NCBI GenBank assembly: GCA_021781095.1
Contig: JAJXXM010000077.1
Coordinates: 1-7,252, forward strand
Origin: a bacterium
GTDB taxonomy: Bacteria; Eremiobacterota; Eremiobacteria; Baltobacterales; Baltobacteraceae
Length of the DNA stretch: 7,252 nucleotides
Direction: 5' to 3'
The notes below the pieces were generated by a model. That model was not told where the DNA came from, did no database searches, and saw only the letters and a list, made by a program, of their open reading frames with translations. Shown here one piece after another: positions 1 to 6,359 of the stretch. A program made the position numbers and the translations under genes. How positions within the stretch are numbered: the first letter of the stretch is position 1; each line of letters starts with the position of its first letter.

Positions 1-1260
1 AGCCTCGCGAATGCCGCAACTCGTTACGCGCAAATGATTGATCGTGCGCGAATAGGGGTCGACCGCAATCGCTGCACGATAGGCGCCCGCATCGAGCCCG
101 AGCGCGTTGGCGATATCGTCGAGTTGGGATTCAAAGGCGTATCGGGGCTGCGTCGTTCCGTGCCCGCGTTTCGGCCCGCAGGGCGGCTTATTGGTGTACA
201 CCCGACAGCCATCGAATGCGTACGCTCCCATTTTGTACGTCACCGGGAGGAGCGCGCCGGTGTAGTAGGTGGTCGCCACGCCGTAGGAGCCGAAGGCTCC
301 GCCGTCGAGCCAGGTCTGCAAGCGGCAGGCGGTAATCGTGCCGTCGTTCTTTACCCCGGTTTGAAGATGAATGCGGACCGGATGGCGCCCGCGATGGGTG
401 TAGAAGATCTCCTCGCGCGTGAGCGTAAACTTCACCGGCCGCCCGGTCGCACGTGCAAAGTAGGCGGCGGCGAGTTCGTGGGCGACCGGCTCGGTCTTCC
501 CACCGAAACCGCCGCCGATCGGCGGCGCGATAATGCGAATGCGGCTCGCCGGCATCTCGAGCACTGCAGCGGCGACGCGGTGCAAATAATGTGGGGTCTG
601 CGTCGAGGACCAGAGCGTCAATTTTCCATCCGCGCCGCAGATCGCGACCGCCGAGTGCTCCTCGAGTGCCGCGTGCGTGTTTCCTTCGAAGAAATACTCA
701 TCGTCGAACACGCGATCGGCATCGGCGAACCCCGCTTCGATATCGCCGAAGGTGAGGTGGACGTCTTTGTGAACGTTATTGCTCTTGCGCGACTCGGGAT
801 GAATTTTTTCCCCGTTCTCGGTGAGATCGCGAAGTGCATCGTCGATCGACATTACCGAAGGAAGTGCTTCGTACCGAACCTCGATCAGCGCGGCGGCCCG
901 TTGTGCGGTGCGTTCGTCTTCGGCGACGATTCCGGCGACCGGTTCGCCGACGTAGCGAACCTTCTCGATGGCAAAGACCGTTTCGTCCTGCGTCGATGGC
1001 AGAATGCCGTAGCGCACGGGGAGATCGCGCCCGGTCGCGATCGCCACGACGCCGGGAAGGCGGAGCGCTTTTTCGTAGTCGATGGAGAGAATGCGCGCGT
1101 GCGCGTGCGGGCTGCGAAGCAGCCGTCCAAAGAGCATGCGCGGAAACGCCATATCGTCGGCGAAGAGCGCGGCTCCGGTTACTTTTGCATATCCGTCGAT
1201 GCGGGGCAGCGCCGCGCCAACGACGCGCCCTTCGGTGGAACGCGTGCCGTTGTTACCCAT
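1..1260 (-). CDS. Molybdenum hydroxylase large (molybdopterin-binding) subunit, 4-hydroxybenzoyl-CoA reductase alpha (HcrA)-like; C-terminus off-window
   Basis: The frame is open from an ATG at 1260 down to the window edge, giving 420 residues. Family members run to about 760-800, so roughly half is missing, including the region with the catalytic glutamate. Visible motifs: VTGAALFADD (27-36), YVGEPVAG (103-110), EGNTHAALEEH (192-202), SSTQTPH (218-224, with the active-site Gln 221), GGGFGGK (249-255, pterin/active-site loop) and CGPKRGHGT (361-369, Arg 365). In bovine xanthine oxidase the residue after GGGFGGK is the substrate-binding Glu 802; here it is Thr. The CO dehydrogenase AYRCSF loop is absent. 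CGPKRGHGT and EGNTH recall 4-hydroxybenzoyl-CoA reductase, where this subunit binds molybdopterin cytosine dinucleotide. The start overlaps the small-subunit stop by 8 nt (ATGGGTAA) and lacks its own Shine-Dalgarno, implying translational coupling. Family membership is certain. The HcrA-like substrate class is an inference from motifs recalled from memory; another aromatic or N-heterocyclic substrate is possible. Confidence 0.9.
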   Translation of the reverse strand, partial: MGNNGTRSTEGRVVGAALPRIDGYAKVTGAALFADDMAFPRMLFGRLLRSPHAHARILSIDYEKALRLPGVVAIATGRDLPVRYGILPSTQDETVFAIEKVRYVGEPVAGIVAEDERTAQRAAALIEVRYEALPSVMSIDDALRDLTENGEKIHPESRKSNNVHKDVHLTFGDIEAGFADADRVFDDEYFFEGNTHAALEEHSAVAICGADGKLTLWSSTQTPHYLHRVAAAVLEMPASRIRIIAPPIGGGFGGKTEPVAHELAAAYFARATGRPVKFTLTREEIFYTHRGRHPVRIHLQTGVKNDGTITACRLQTWLDGGAFGSYGVATTYYTGALLPVTYKMGAYAFDGCRVYTNKPPCGPKRGHGTTQPRYAFESQLDDIANALGLDAGAYRAAIAVDPYSRTINHLRVTSCGIREA

Positions 1261-1750
1261 GTGTCGTCGCGCGCATGCGTTGCCCGGCGAGCGCGACCGC
1301 TTCGACGATCTTCGTGTACCCGGTGCATCGACAGAGATGGCCGGCGAGCGCCTCGCGGATCTCTGTCTCGCTCGGCGACGTCGTGCGTTCCAATAAATGA
1401 ACCGCCGCAACGATGAACCCGGGAGTGCAATACCCACATTGCGCCGCTCCGAGATCGAGAAACGCGCGCTGCACGGGGTGCAGCGCGTCGGCGACGGCGA
1501 TGCCTTCGACACTCGTGATGGGGCGGTCGATCGTCTCGGCGGCGAGCGTCAAACACGAGAGCACCGGGGTCCCGTCGACGAGCACGGTACAGGCGCCGCA
1601 CTGGCCGAGTTCGCAACCGTGCTTCGTTCCGGTCAGCCGCAATTCTTCGCGAAGAACCTCCAACAGCGTCGCGTGCGGGAGGAATGCCAAGGTGACGTCG
1701 CGTCCGTTGACGTTAAGGGTCGCTAGCATTTTCGACGGAGCGGCCGACAC
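1253..1750 (-). CDS. Molybdenum hydroxylase small [2Fe-2S] subunit, HcrC/CoxS-like
   Basis: This 165-residue protein carries the two iron-sulfur clusters that pass electrons between the molybdenum site and the FAD subunit of cytoplasmic molybdenum hydroxylases. The N-terminal plant-ferredoxin-type domain holds Cys 46, 51, 54 and 66 (GCELGQCGAC, then SCL). The C-terminal helical domain holds Cys 105, 108, 140 and 142 (QCGYCTPG and LCRCTGY). All eight ligands are present, so the gene looks intact. Length matches the usual 155-170. The GTG start at 1750 is chosen because GAGGTGA lies 9 nt upstream; an internal ATG at 1729 has no ribosome binding site and would remove only seven residues. It is the first gene of a minus-strand operon, overlaps the large-subunit gene by 8 nt, and is transcribed away from xdhC. 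The order small-large matches many hydroxylase operons. The FAD subunit would have to lie beyond the left edge or elsewhere in the genome. Confidence 0.95.
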   Translation of the reverse strand: MSAAPSKMLATLNVNGRDVTLAFLPHATLLEVLREELRLTGTKHGCELGQCGACTVLVDGTPVLSCLTLAAETIDRPITSVEGIAVADALHPVQRAFLDLGAAQCGYCTPGFIVAAVHLLERTTSPSETEIREALAGHLCRCTGYTKIVEAVALAGQRMRATTHG

Positions 1751-1873
1751 GGTCGTTACTCACCTCTTGCGAAGAAGGGTTGCTATCGATGCCGGGCAAC
1801 TCCTTTCATGAAGTAATCGAAATTATGTTAGCAGCGCCTCACAATAAACTGTTGAAAAGCGTAAACCAAAAAT
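1751..1873. promoter_or_regulatory. Divergent promoter region between the hydroxylase operon and xdhC
   Basis: This 123-bp gap is clearly AT-richer than its surroundings and lies between two divergent starts, so both promoters are expected here. A minus-strand hexamer CATAAT (1827 to 1822) is one base off the -10 consensus and would give a leader of about 65 nt; no convincing -35 pairs with it. For the plus strand only weak candidates were found (TATGTT at 1824). Two short palindromes occur: TTCATGAA (1805-1812) and TAAT-CGAA-ATTA (1814-1825), the second overlapping the candidate -10. They could be an operator, but each is short enough to occur by chance. The xdhC leader just before 1874 is A-rich and has no Shine-Dalgarno. 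No regulator gene is in view. The promoter location is inferred from layout. Confidence 0.5.
1760..1766 (-). promoter_or_regulatory. Shine-Dalgarno site for the [2Fe-2S] subunit
   Basis: GAGGTGA on the minus strand matches the 3' half of the consensus AAGGAGGTGA, with a 9-nt spacer to the GTG at 1750. It decides the GTG start over the downstream ATG at 1729, which has no such site. Confidence 0.65.
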
Positions 1874-2935
1874 ATGCTTGATATTCTTTCGCGCATCGTC
1901 AGCTTGCAAAACGAGCGGCGCGAGATCGTTCTCGCTACGCTCGTCGAGGTGCGGGGCTCGTCGGCGCGCGATCCCGGTGCGGCGTTCGCCGTCAGCGACC
2001 GAAGCGAACTCGTCGGTTCGATCGGTGGCGGATGCGTGGAGGCGGCGCTCGTCGATGAGGCGCGCGAGCTCTTCGGCCACGGAAAAGCGCGCGTGCGGTC
2101 CTATGGCGTGTCGGATCGCGAAGGCGCGGAGCTCGGGCTTCGCTGCGGCGGCGAACTTACGATCGCTCTCGATGCACTCGACCCGTGCTACTGTGCGGAG
2201 CTCGAGCGCAGTCGCGACGAGATCCTCGCCCACGCTCTGCGGCTCGACGGTGACGCCATCGGTGCGCGCGCGGCGTTCTCGGCGGAGCGCGTTCTGGGAA
2301 CGCTCGGGGATCCGGCGCTCGACCGCGCGGTTGCAACGCTCGTGCGCGAAGAAAACGGCGGCGAAGCGCGCTGCCTCGCATTCGAAGGAGCGAAAATATT
2401 TCTCGCTCCCAAGCGCGTCGCTCCCCACCTGTATCTGTTCGGCGCGCTCGATTTCGCCGCCGCGACGATCGACGCGGCGCACCTACTCGGCTACGTGGTG
2501 ACGCTCTGCGACGCGCGCGCAGCCTTCGTGACGAAAGAGCGCTTTCCGAATGCCGACCGAATCGTCGTAGGGTGGCCGCATGAATTTCTCGCATCGGCGC
2601 CGATCGACGAACGGACGGCGATCGTGTCGTTCGTGCACGACGAAAAATTCGACGTACCCTTGCTGCTGGCAGCGGTTCGTTCGCGCGCGGGATTTGTCGG
2701 GGCGGTCGGCAGCCGCACGACACACGCGCATCGCAGCATCGCGCTGCGCGAGGCCGGCATGACCGAAGAGGAACTCGCACGCGTGCACGCGCCGGTGGGG
2801 CTCGATATCGGCGCGCGCACGCCCGAAGAGACGGCGCTCGCGGTGCTCGCGGAGATCGTCGCCGTCGAACGGGGGCGTTCGGGCGGTATGCTCTCGCGCG
2901 GGATCGGTCCGATTCGCGGGCGCGGAGCGACGTGA
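1874..2935 (+). CDS. xdhC: XdhC/CoxI-family molybdenum cofactor insertion protein
   Basis: XdhC-family proteins bind molybdenum cofactor, promote its sulfuration and deliver it to molybdenum hydroxylases in the cytoplasm. This 353-residue protein has the N-terminal CoxI domain with VRGSSARDPGA (26-36), VGSIGGGCVE (47-56, conserved Cys 54) and GLRCGGEL (88-95, Cys 91). The C-terminal XdhC_C Rossmann domain begins near 185 and ends with GAVGSR, GLDIGARTPEE and a helix running through AEIVA. The usual glycine loop, FGAGHVG in well-studied XdhC, reads FGALDFA (189-195), followed by CDAR (212-215). I recall this variant from actinobacterial homologues, so it is probably a sub-class and not damage. 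ATG 1874 is the first possible start, because an in-frame stop lies at 1862; no Shine-Dalgarno precedes it. The stop overlaps the mocA start (GTGA). Its position opposite a molybdenum hydroxylase operon makes that enzyme its likely client. Confidence 0.93.
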   Translation: MLDILSRIVSLQNERREIVLATLVEVRGSSARDPGAAFAVSDRSELVGSIGGGCVEAALVDEARELFGHGKARVRSYGVSDREGAELGLRCGGELTIALDALDPCYCAELERSRDEILAHALRLDGDAIGARAAFSAERVLGTLGDPALDRAVATLVREENGGEARCLAFEGAKIFLAPKRVAPHLYLFGALDFAAATIDAAHLLGYVVTLCDARAAFVTKERFPNADRIVVGWPHEFLASAPIDERTAIVSFVHDEKFDVPLLLAAVRSRAGFVGAVGSRTTHAHRSIALREAGMTEEELARVHAPVGLDIGARTPEETALAVLAEIVAVERGRSGGMLSRGIGPIRGRGAT

Positions 2936-3507
2936 ACGTTACCGCAGTGGTGCTCGCCGCCGGCGAAGCGAACCGTATGGGCGAACCGAAATTGTTGCTC
3001 GAGATCGGTGGGACGCCGATGTTGGCGCGCGTGCTCGACGCGTGCGCGCACCTTCCGCGGCTCGTCGTCGCTTCGCCGAGCTTGCGTCGGTTCGTCGATG
3101 CGAGTGGTGTTCGCTGTATCGTGAACGATCGACCGGAGGCGGGAATGGCGCATTCGATCGTGCTCGCCGATGCGCTGACGGAGCCCGAGCGCGCGATCCT
3201 GGTGCTTCTCGGTGATAAACCGCTCGTCTCGCGCGCGCTCGTCGACGCGGTGCTCGAGGGAGCGCGGGGCGTGGATATCTGTTTTCCGGAGCGCGACGGC
3301 GTCGGCGGGCACCCCGTCTTTTTCTCGGCGCGGGCGCGTGAACGGTTCGCGGAGTTACCGATGGGCGATTCGCTGCGTGCTCTGCGCGATCACCCCGCGT
3401 TGCGGCGCCGCACGCTGCCGATCGACGATATCGGAGCGTACGCCGACGTCGACGATCCCGAGGCGCTCGAACGCGTGCGGCTTCAGGCCGAGCGGGCGAA
3501 TCCGTAG
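2932..3507 (+). CDS. mocA: MocA-like molybdenum cofactor cytidylyltransferase (MobA-like NTP transferase)
   Basis: The 191-residue product has the MobA-like nucleotidyltransferase fold. The N-terminal nucleotide loop is VVLAAGEANRMGEPK (6-20). NDRPEAGMAHS (65-75), LLGDKPLV (92-99, likely metal-binding Asp 95), GGHPVFF (125-131), GDSLRALRDHP (145-155) and ADVDDPEAL (171-179) follow in family order. MocA uses CTP to convert molybdenum cofactor into molybdopterin cytosine dinucleotide, the form used by xanthine dehydrogenase-family enzymes. The loop reads LAAG, as in CTP-using MocA, whereas GTP-using MobA has LAGG. The GTG start at 2932 is supported by GGAG at 2924-2927 and by the 4-nt GTGA overlap with xdhC. 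Length is normal (about 190-200). With xdhC it forms a maturation pair for the divergent hydroxylase. Other MobA-like transferases share this fold, but context favours MocA. Confidence 0.88.
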   Translation: MNVTAVVLAAGEANRMGEPKLLLEIGGTPMLARVLDACAHLPRLVVASPSLRRFVDASGVRCIVNDRPEAGMAHSIVLADALTEPERAILVLLGDKPLVSRALVDAVLEGARGVDICFPERDGVGGHPVFFSARARERFAELPMGDSLRALRDHPALRRRTLPIDDIGAYADVDDPEALERVRLQAERANP

Positions 3508-3570
3508 CGGCGATCGCGCTGAAGGGAGCGATGCCCTCGCAGCTAAAGGCGCCGAGAACGACGGAGCCGC

Positions 3571-3575
3571 GAGGA
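3571..3575 (+). promoter_or_regulatory. Shine-Dalgarno site for the OsmC-family gene
   Basis: GAGGA ends 5 nt before the ATG at 3581. The reading frame stays open far upstream, back to 3212, so this site together with the family N-terminus decides the start. The 73-bp gap 3508-3580 shows nothing else convincing apart from a GCGATCGC palindrome at 3510-3517. Confidence 0.6.
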
Positions 3576-3580
3576 TTGGT

Positions 3581-4066
3581 ATGGCCGACACGAAGCATCA
3601 CTACCACGTACGAATGATTTGGACGGGAAGCAGGGGCGTTGGAACCACGTCCTATCGCAGCTACGGACGCGATTACGACGTGATGGCCGACGGCAAGGCG
3701 ACGATGAAGGGATCGGCCGACCCGCAGTACCGCGGCGATGCGGCCCTGTGGAATCCCGAAGAACTCTTGCTCGCTTCGCTGAGTGCCTGCCATCAACTCT
3801 GGTATCTCCATCTCTGCGCGAGCGCCGGCGTCGTCGTTCGAGCCTATGAAGATCGAGCCGAAAGTACCATGGTCGTTCATCCCGATGGAAGCGGCGAGTT
3901 CATCTCGGTGCTCCTGCGGCCATCCGTCACGATCGCCGTCGGCTCCGATCGCGAGCGCGCACTCGCACTCCACGCCGACGCGGCGAACATGTGCTTCATC
4001 GCGCGCTCGGTAAAGTTTCCCGTCGCGCACGAGCCGACGATCGAAGTCGAGCGCTCGGCATCGTGA
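3581..4066 (+). CDS. OsmC/Ohr-family peroxiredoxin-like protein
   Basis: The 161-residue product fits the OsmC/Ohr fold, whose members reduce organic hydroperoxides in the cytoplasm with a reactive cysteine pair. The N-terminal strands carry VRMIWTGSRG (10-19). The central helix is NPEELLLASLSACHQLWYL (58-76), with Glu 60 exactly ten residues before Cys 70, the spacing of Glu 50 and Cys 60 in Ohr. The second cysteine is Cys 138 in HADAANMCFIARSVKFPV (131-148). Both redox cysteines and the partner Glu are therefore present; Arg 18 could be the conserved N-terminal arginine. Pairwise detail suggests a general OsmC-family member and not classical Ohr. It starts 73 bp after mocA and its stop overlaps the next start as TGATG. 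Its substrate and any link to the molybdenum genes are unknown. Confidence 0.88.
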   Translation: MADTKHHYHVRMIWTGSRGVGTTSYRSYGRDYDVMADGKATMKGSADPQYRGDAALWNPEELLLASLSACHQLWYLHLCASAGVVVRAYEDRAESTMVVHPDGSGEFISVLLRPSVTIAVGSDRERALALHADAANMCFIARSVKFPVAHEPTIEVERSAS

Positions 4067-5679
4067 TGCGCCGCGCTGCCGCAGTCGCGCTGCTCCTGCT
4101 CGTTGCGGCCTGCTCGCGCGGTGCGCGTACGAACGCGCCGGCGCAGACGGTGCGCTTTGCCATCGCCGCCGATCCGACGACGCTGAACCCGCTCTTCCTC
4201 ACTCCCGACTCCGCGTCGGTCGATCAGCAGGTCGCACGGTTGCTCTTCGAACCGTTCGTCGATCTCGACGCGCGCGGGCGATTGGTGCCGGTCTTGCTGC
4301 GCGAGATTCCGACGCGCAACAACGGTGGAATCTCGGCGGACGGCCGCACCATCACCTATCACCTTCGCCCCGGGGTGCGCTGGAGCGACGGCGTTCCAGT
4401 GACCAGCGCCGACGTCCTGTTCACGTTGCACGCCATACTCGACCCGCGCAATCCGGTACGGACGCGCGAAGGCTACGATGCGATCGATCGCGCCGTCGCT
4501 CCGAATGCAAGCACCGTCATCCTGCATCTTCGCAAGCCGTGGGCTCCGGCGGTCGCGACGTTTTTTTCCTACGGCATCGAGCCCTACGCGGTAGTTCCGG
4601 CACACGTGCTCGCGCGCGTACGTTCGCTGCGCACCGCGAGTTTCAACGGCGATCCGCAGGTGAGCGACGGTCCCTATCGTTTCGTTTCGTGGCGGCGCGG
4701 CGACCGGCTTACGTTTGCAGCGAATCCGCGCTATTGGCGCGGAGCTCCGCCGATACGGCATATCGTCGCACGCATCGTCGCCGATCCCGGCACGAACCTG
4801 ACGTTACTGCGCACCGGTGAACTCGATTGGAACCTGATCGCTCCCGCGCAACAGGCCGCCCTTCGCGGCGCGCGCGATATTCACATAGAGCGCGTGCCGA
4901 CGAGCGTCGTCGCGGGGCTCGCGCTCAACGTCGAACGCGGGGCGTTGCGCGACGTGCGCGTACGGCGTGCGATCGCCGAGAGCATCGATCGCGAGGCGAT
5001 ATCGCGCAAGATCACCCTCGGCGTCTACCCCGTCGCCGATACGCTCCAGCCGAGCTATTCGTGGGCGCTCGATCCGAACGTGCACGCGCCGGGATACCAC
5101 CCGCGGAGCGCCGATGCGTTGCTTCGAGCGGCGGGCTGGCGGCGCGGTGCGGGCGGGATGCGCTATAAGGACGGCAAGCCGCTCCACCTGCTCTACGTGC
5201 AATTTCCCGAATCGACGACCGGCGTTCTCGTCGCGACCTTTATTCAACAGGCGTTGCAGGCGCGCGGCATCGCCGTCACGTTAAAGAGCGTCGGCAACGC
5301 ACAGCTCTTCCTGCCGAAGGACGGAACCCTGGCGCGCGGGCAATTCGATCTCGCCTACATTCCGTGGACGATGGGCATCGATCCCGATGACTCGTCGATT
5401 TTGCGCTGCGGCGCACCGGAAAATTATATGCGTTGGTGCGATCCGCTCGTCGATCGTCTCGAGGCCCGGGCGCTCGACGCGAGCTCGCAGCGGCTTCGAG
5501 AACGCCTCTACGCACGCATCGAAGCGCGCGTCGCCTCGCAGGTGCCGCTGCTGGTCCTCTTCGACGCGTCCTATCTCTACGCGTACGATGCAAGGCTTGA
5601 AGGCTTCGCGCCGAATCCGGTGCTTCCAACCGCTACTGCTTGGGCCTGGCGCGTGCGCCCGGCCGTTCCTCGGAGGTAA
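4066..5679 (+). CDS. Peptide/nickel-type ABC transporter substrate-binding lipoprotein (SBP_bac_5 family)
   Basis: The 537-residue protein is an extracytoplasmic solute-binding protein of the oligopeptide/dipeptide/nickel family (500-600 residues is usual). The N-terminus is a lipoprotein signal: two Arg, a hydrophobic stretch AVALLLLVAAC, and lipid-attachment Cys 16 in the lipobox VAAC. Family marks follow: AADPTTLNPLF (34-44), DGRTITYHLRPGVRWSDG (92-109) with PVTSADVLFTLHA, DGPYRFVSWRRGD, ALNVERGALRDVRVRRAIAE with SIDRE, and HPRSADALLRAAGW. The frame is open 25 codons upstream of 4066, but only the ATG at 4066 puts the lipoprotein signal at the start. That ATG shares one base with the OsmC stop (TGATG), so translation is probably coupled; no strong Shine-Dalgarno is seen. 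No permease or ATPase genes occur in the window, so the partner transporter is elsewhere or this is an orphan. The ligand cannot be predicted. Confidence 0.93.
   Translation: MRRAAAVALLLLVAACSRGARTNAPAQTVRFAIAADPTTLNPLFLTPDSASVDQQVARLLFEPFVDLDARGRLVPVLLREIPTRNNGGISADGRTITYHLRPGVRWSDGVPVTSADVLFTLHAILDPRNPVRTREGYDAIDRAVAPNASTVILHLRKPWAPAVATFFSYGIEPYAVVPAHVLARVRSLRTASFNGDPQVSDGPYRFVSWRRGDRLTFAANPRYWRGAPPIRHIVARIVADPGTNLTLLRTGELDWNLIAPAQQAALRGARDIHIERVPTSVVAGLALNVERGALRDVRVRRAIAESIDREAISRKITLGVYPVADTLQPSYSWALDPNVHAPGYHPRSADALLRAAGWRRGAGGMRYKDGKPLHLLYVQFPESTTGVLVATFIQQALQARGIAVTLKSVGNAQLFLPKDGTLARGQFDLAYIPWTMGIDPDDSSILRCGAPENYMRWCDPLVDRLEARALDASSQRLRERLYARIEARVASQVPLLVLFDASYLYAYDARLEGFAPNPVLPTATAWAWRVRPAVPRR
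5672..5676 (+). promoter_or_regulatory. Strong Shine-Dalgarno site for the membrane-protein gene
   Basis: GGAGG lies 6 nt before the GTG at 5683 and fixes that start. The site sits inside the last codons of the solute-binding protein gene, whose TAA stop directly follows it, so ribosomes finishing the upstream gene release within reach of the next start. Confidence 0.75.
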
Positions 5680-5682
5680 CGC

Positions 5683-6195
5683 GTGAACGCTGCTGCTGTT
5701 ATCGGAAACGCCCTCTCGCACGTCTATCTGCTCTTTTATGCGCTCGCGGTGATTCTGTGGTGGCGAACGATGCGCCGCGCGCGCCTCGAACATCGCGCGC
5801 TCGATAGTGCGTTCGTGTTCTGGGGAGAGTTGCTCTTCTGGTACGGCGGCCTCACGCTGATTTGGGCCGGATTCTTTCACGGGTACGAACAGCATATCGC
5901 CGCCGCGAGTATCGGCTGGCAGCCGAGCCCCTTCGAATACGAACTCGGGTGGTTCGAAATCGGCATCGGCATTGCGGCGCTCTTCGCCCGTCGGCAGAAC
6001 TATGGATATCGCTTGGCGTTGACGATTCCCATCGTGATCTTTTCGTTCGCCGCGGCGGCACAACATATCGCGATGATGGTGACGAAGCACAACTTCGCAC
6101 CGAACAACGCGGGCATGATGCTCTGGCTCAACGACATCATCATGCCGCTGCTCTTGGCGTGGCTCGCCTTCGCCGCGCGCGAGGAGAACCGCTAG
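5683..6195 (+). CDS. Small polytopic membrane protein, DUF6790-like
   Basis: The 170-residue product is mostly hydrophobic, with about four or five membrane segments near residues 5-26, 44-65, 89-103, 111-132 and 145-165. The short loops carry the motif FFHGYEQHIAAASIGW (64-79) and then PSPFEYELGW (81-90). A PSPF-x-x-E-x-G loop followed by a glycine-rich helix resembles what I remember of the DUF6790 family, whose function is unknown. That assignment is tentative. A run of basic residues after the first helix (RTMRRAR, 28-34) suggests that loop faces the cytoplasm. The GTG start has an excellent Shine-Dalgarno overlapping the end of the solute-binding protein gene, so the two are probably co-expressed. 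It does not resemble an ABC permease (no EAA-like loop, too short), so it does not supply the missing transporter. Confidence 0.8.
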   Translation: MNAAAVIGNALSHVYLLFYALAVILWWRTMRRARLEHRALDSAFVFWGELLFWYGGLTLIWAGFFHGYEQHIAAASIGWQPSPFEYELGWFEIGIGIAALFARRQNYGYRLALTIPIVIFSFAAAAQHIAMMVTKHNFAPNNAGMMLWLNDIIMPLLLAWLAFAAREENR

Positions 6196-6206
6196 CCGTC
6201 CCGTAG

Positions 6207-6359
6207 CGCGGGCTGACGCATCTCCATCATCGCGATCCATTCGATCGACTCATCGTCGTTCAGGCGATGCTTGAGGACGCTCGCCTCATGACGCTCGATA
6301 CGGCGTTGGAGGCATACCGAGGGCGAGTTCCCTCAGGGCAACGGAAGCAGCGCCGATGA
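6207..6359 (+). pseudogene. VapC-type PIN-domain toxin, C-terminal relic
   Basis: Reading the plus strand from 6207 gives about 40 residues typical of the VapC C-terminus: THLHHRDPFDRLIVVQA (6216-6266), then MLEDARLMTLDTALEAY (6267-6317). The pattern HHRDPFDR-L-x-x-x-QA-x-x-E, followed by T-x-D-x-x-x-x-x-Y, is the hallmark of PIN-domain ribonuclease toxins and includes the late acidic metal-binding residues. Everything before it is missing: a TAG stop lies in frame at 6204-6206, the intact upstream gene ends at 6195, and no LLDTH-type N-terminus or antitoxin is visible. There is no start codon for the PIN part except an internal ATG at 6267. Similarity ends around 6330; the remaining frame to the TGA at 6357 runs into the 3' end of the opposing beta-propeller gene. 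I read this as a decayed toxin-antitoxin cassette whose 5' part was deleted; about 130 residues would be normal for an intact VapC. Confidence 0.72.

Noticed and set aside
1..1260. Aerobic CO dehydrogenase large subunit (CoxL), suggested by the adjacent xdhC/CoxI-type and MobA-like genes
   Set aside because: The AYRCSF (form I) and AYRGAGR (form II) active-site loops are absent; KRGHGT stands in the corresponding region.
34..1416. 460-codon open frame on the plus strand opposite the hydroxylase subunits
   Set aside because: It is a long shadow frame caused by high GC. The minus strand carries clear iron-sulfur and molybdopterin motifs, while this frame has no recognisable domain.
3212..3580. 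Upstream in-frame extension of the OsmC gene, giving a 284-residue protein
   Set aside because: The extra residues are a shadow of mocA in another frame; GAGGA and the family N-terminus place the start at 3581.
3531..3617. Short ORF beginning at an ATG preceded by GGGAG in the mocA-osmC gap
   Set aside because: It overlaps osmC out of frame, is under 30 codons and has no recognisable content.
2939..4030. 363-codon open frame on the minus strand opposite mocA and osmC
   Set aside because: Arg/Ala-rich shadow translation; the plus strand holds recognised families with proper starts.
6200..6212. CCCG-tagcg-CGGG hairpin after the membrane-protein gene as a terminator
   Set aside because: Four-base-pair stem without a T-tract; such stems are common in GC-rich DNA.
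6195..6332. 46-codon open extension on the minus strand, in frame after the beta-propeller TGA and ending exactly at the opposing gene's stop
   Set aside because: An open run this short is not unlikely at this GC content (about 30% chance by a simple estimate), it has no usable start, and the opposite strand explains the sequence better as a VapC relic.
6319..6334. GAGGG-cgagtt-CCCTC hairpin at the beta-propeller stop codon as a terminator
   Set aside because: Only a 5-bp stem, no T-run on either side, and it overlaps the coding end.
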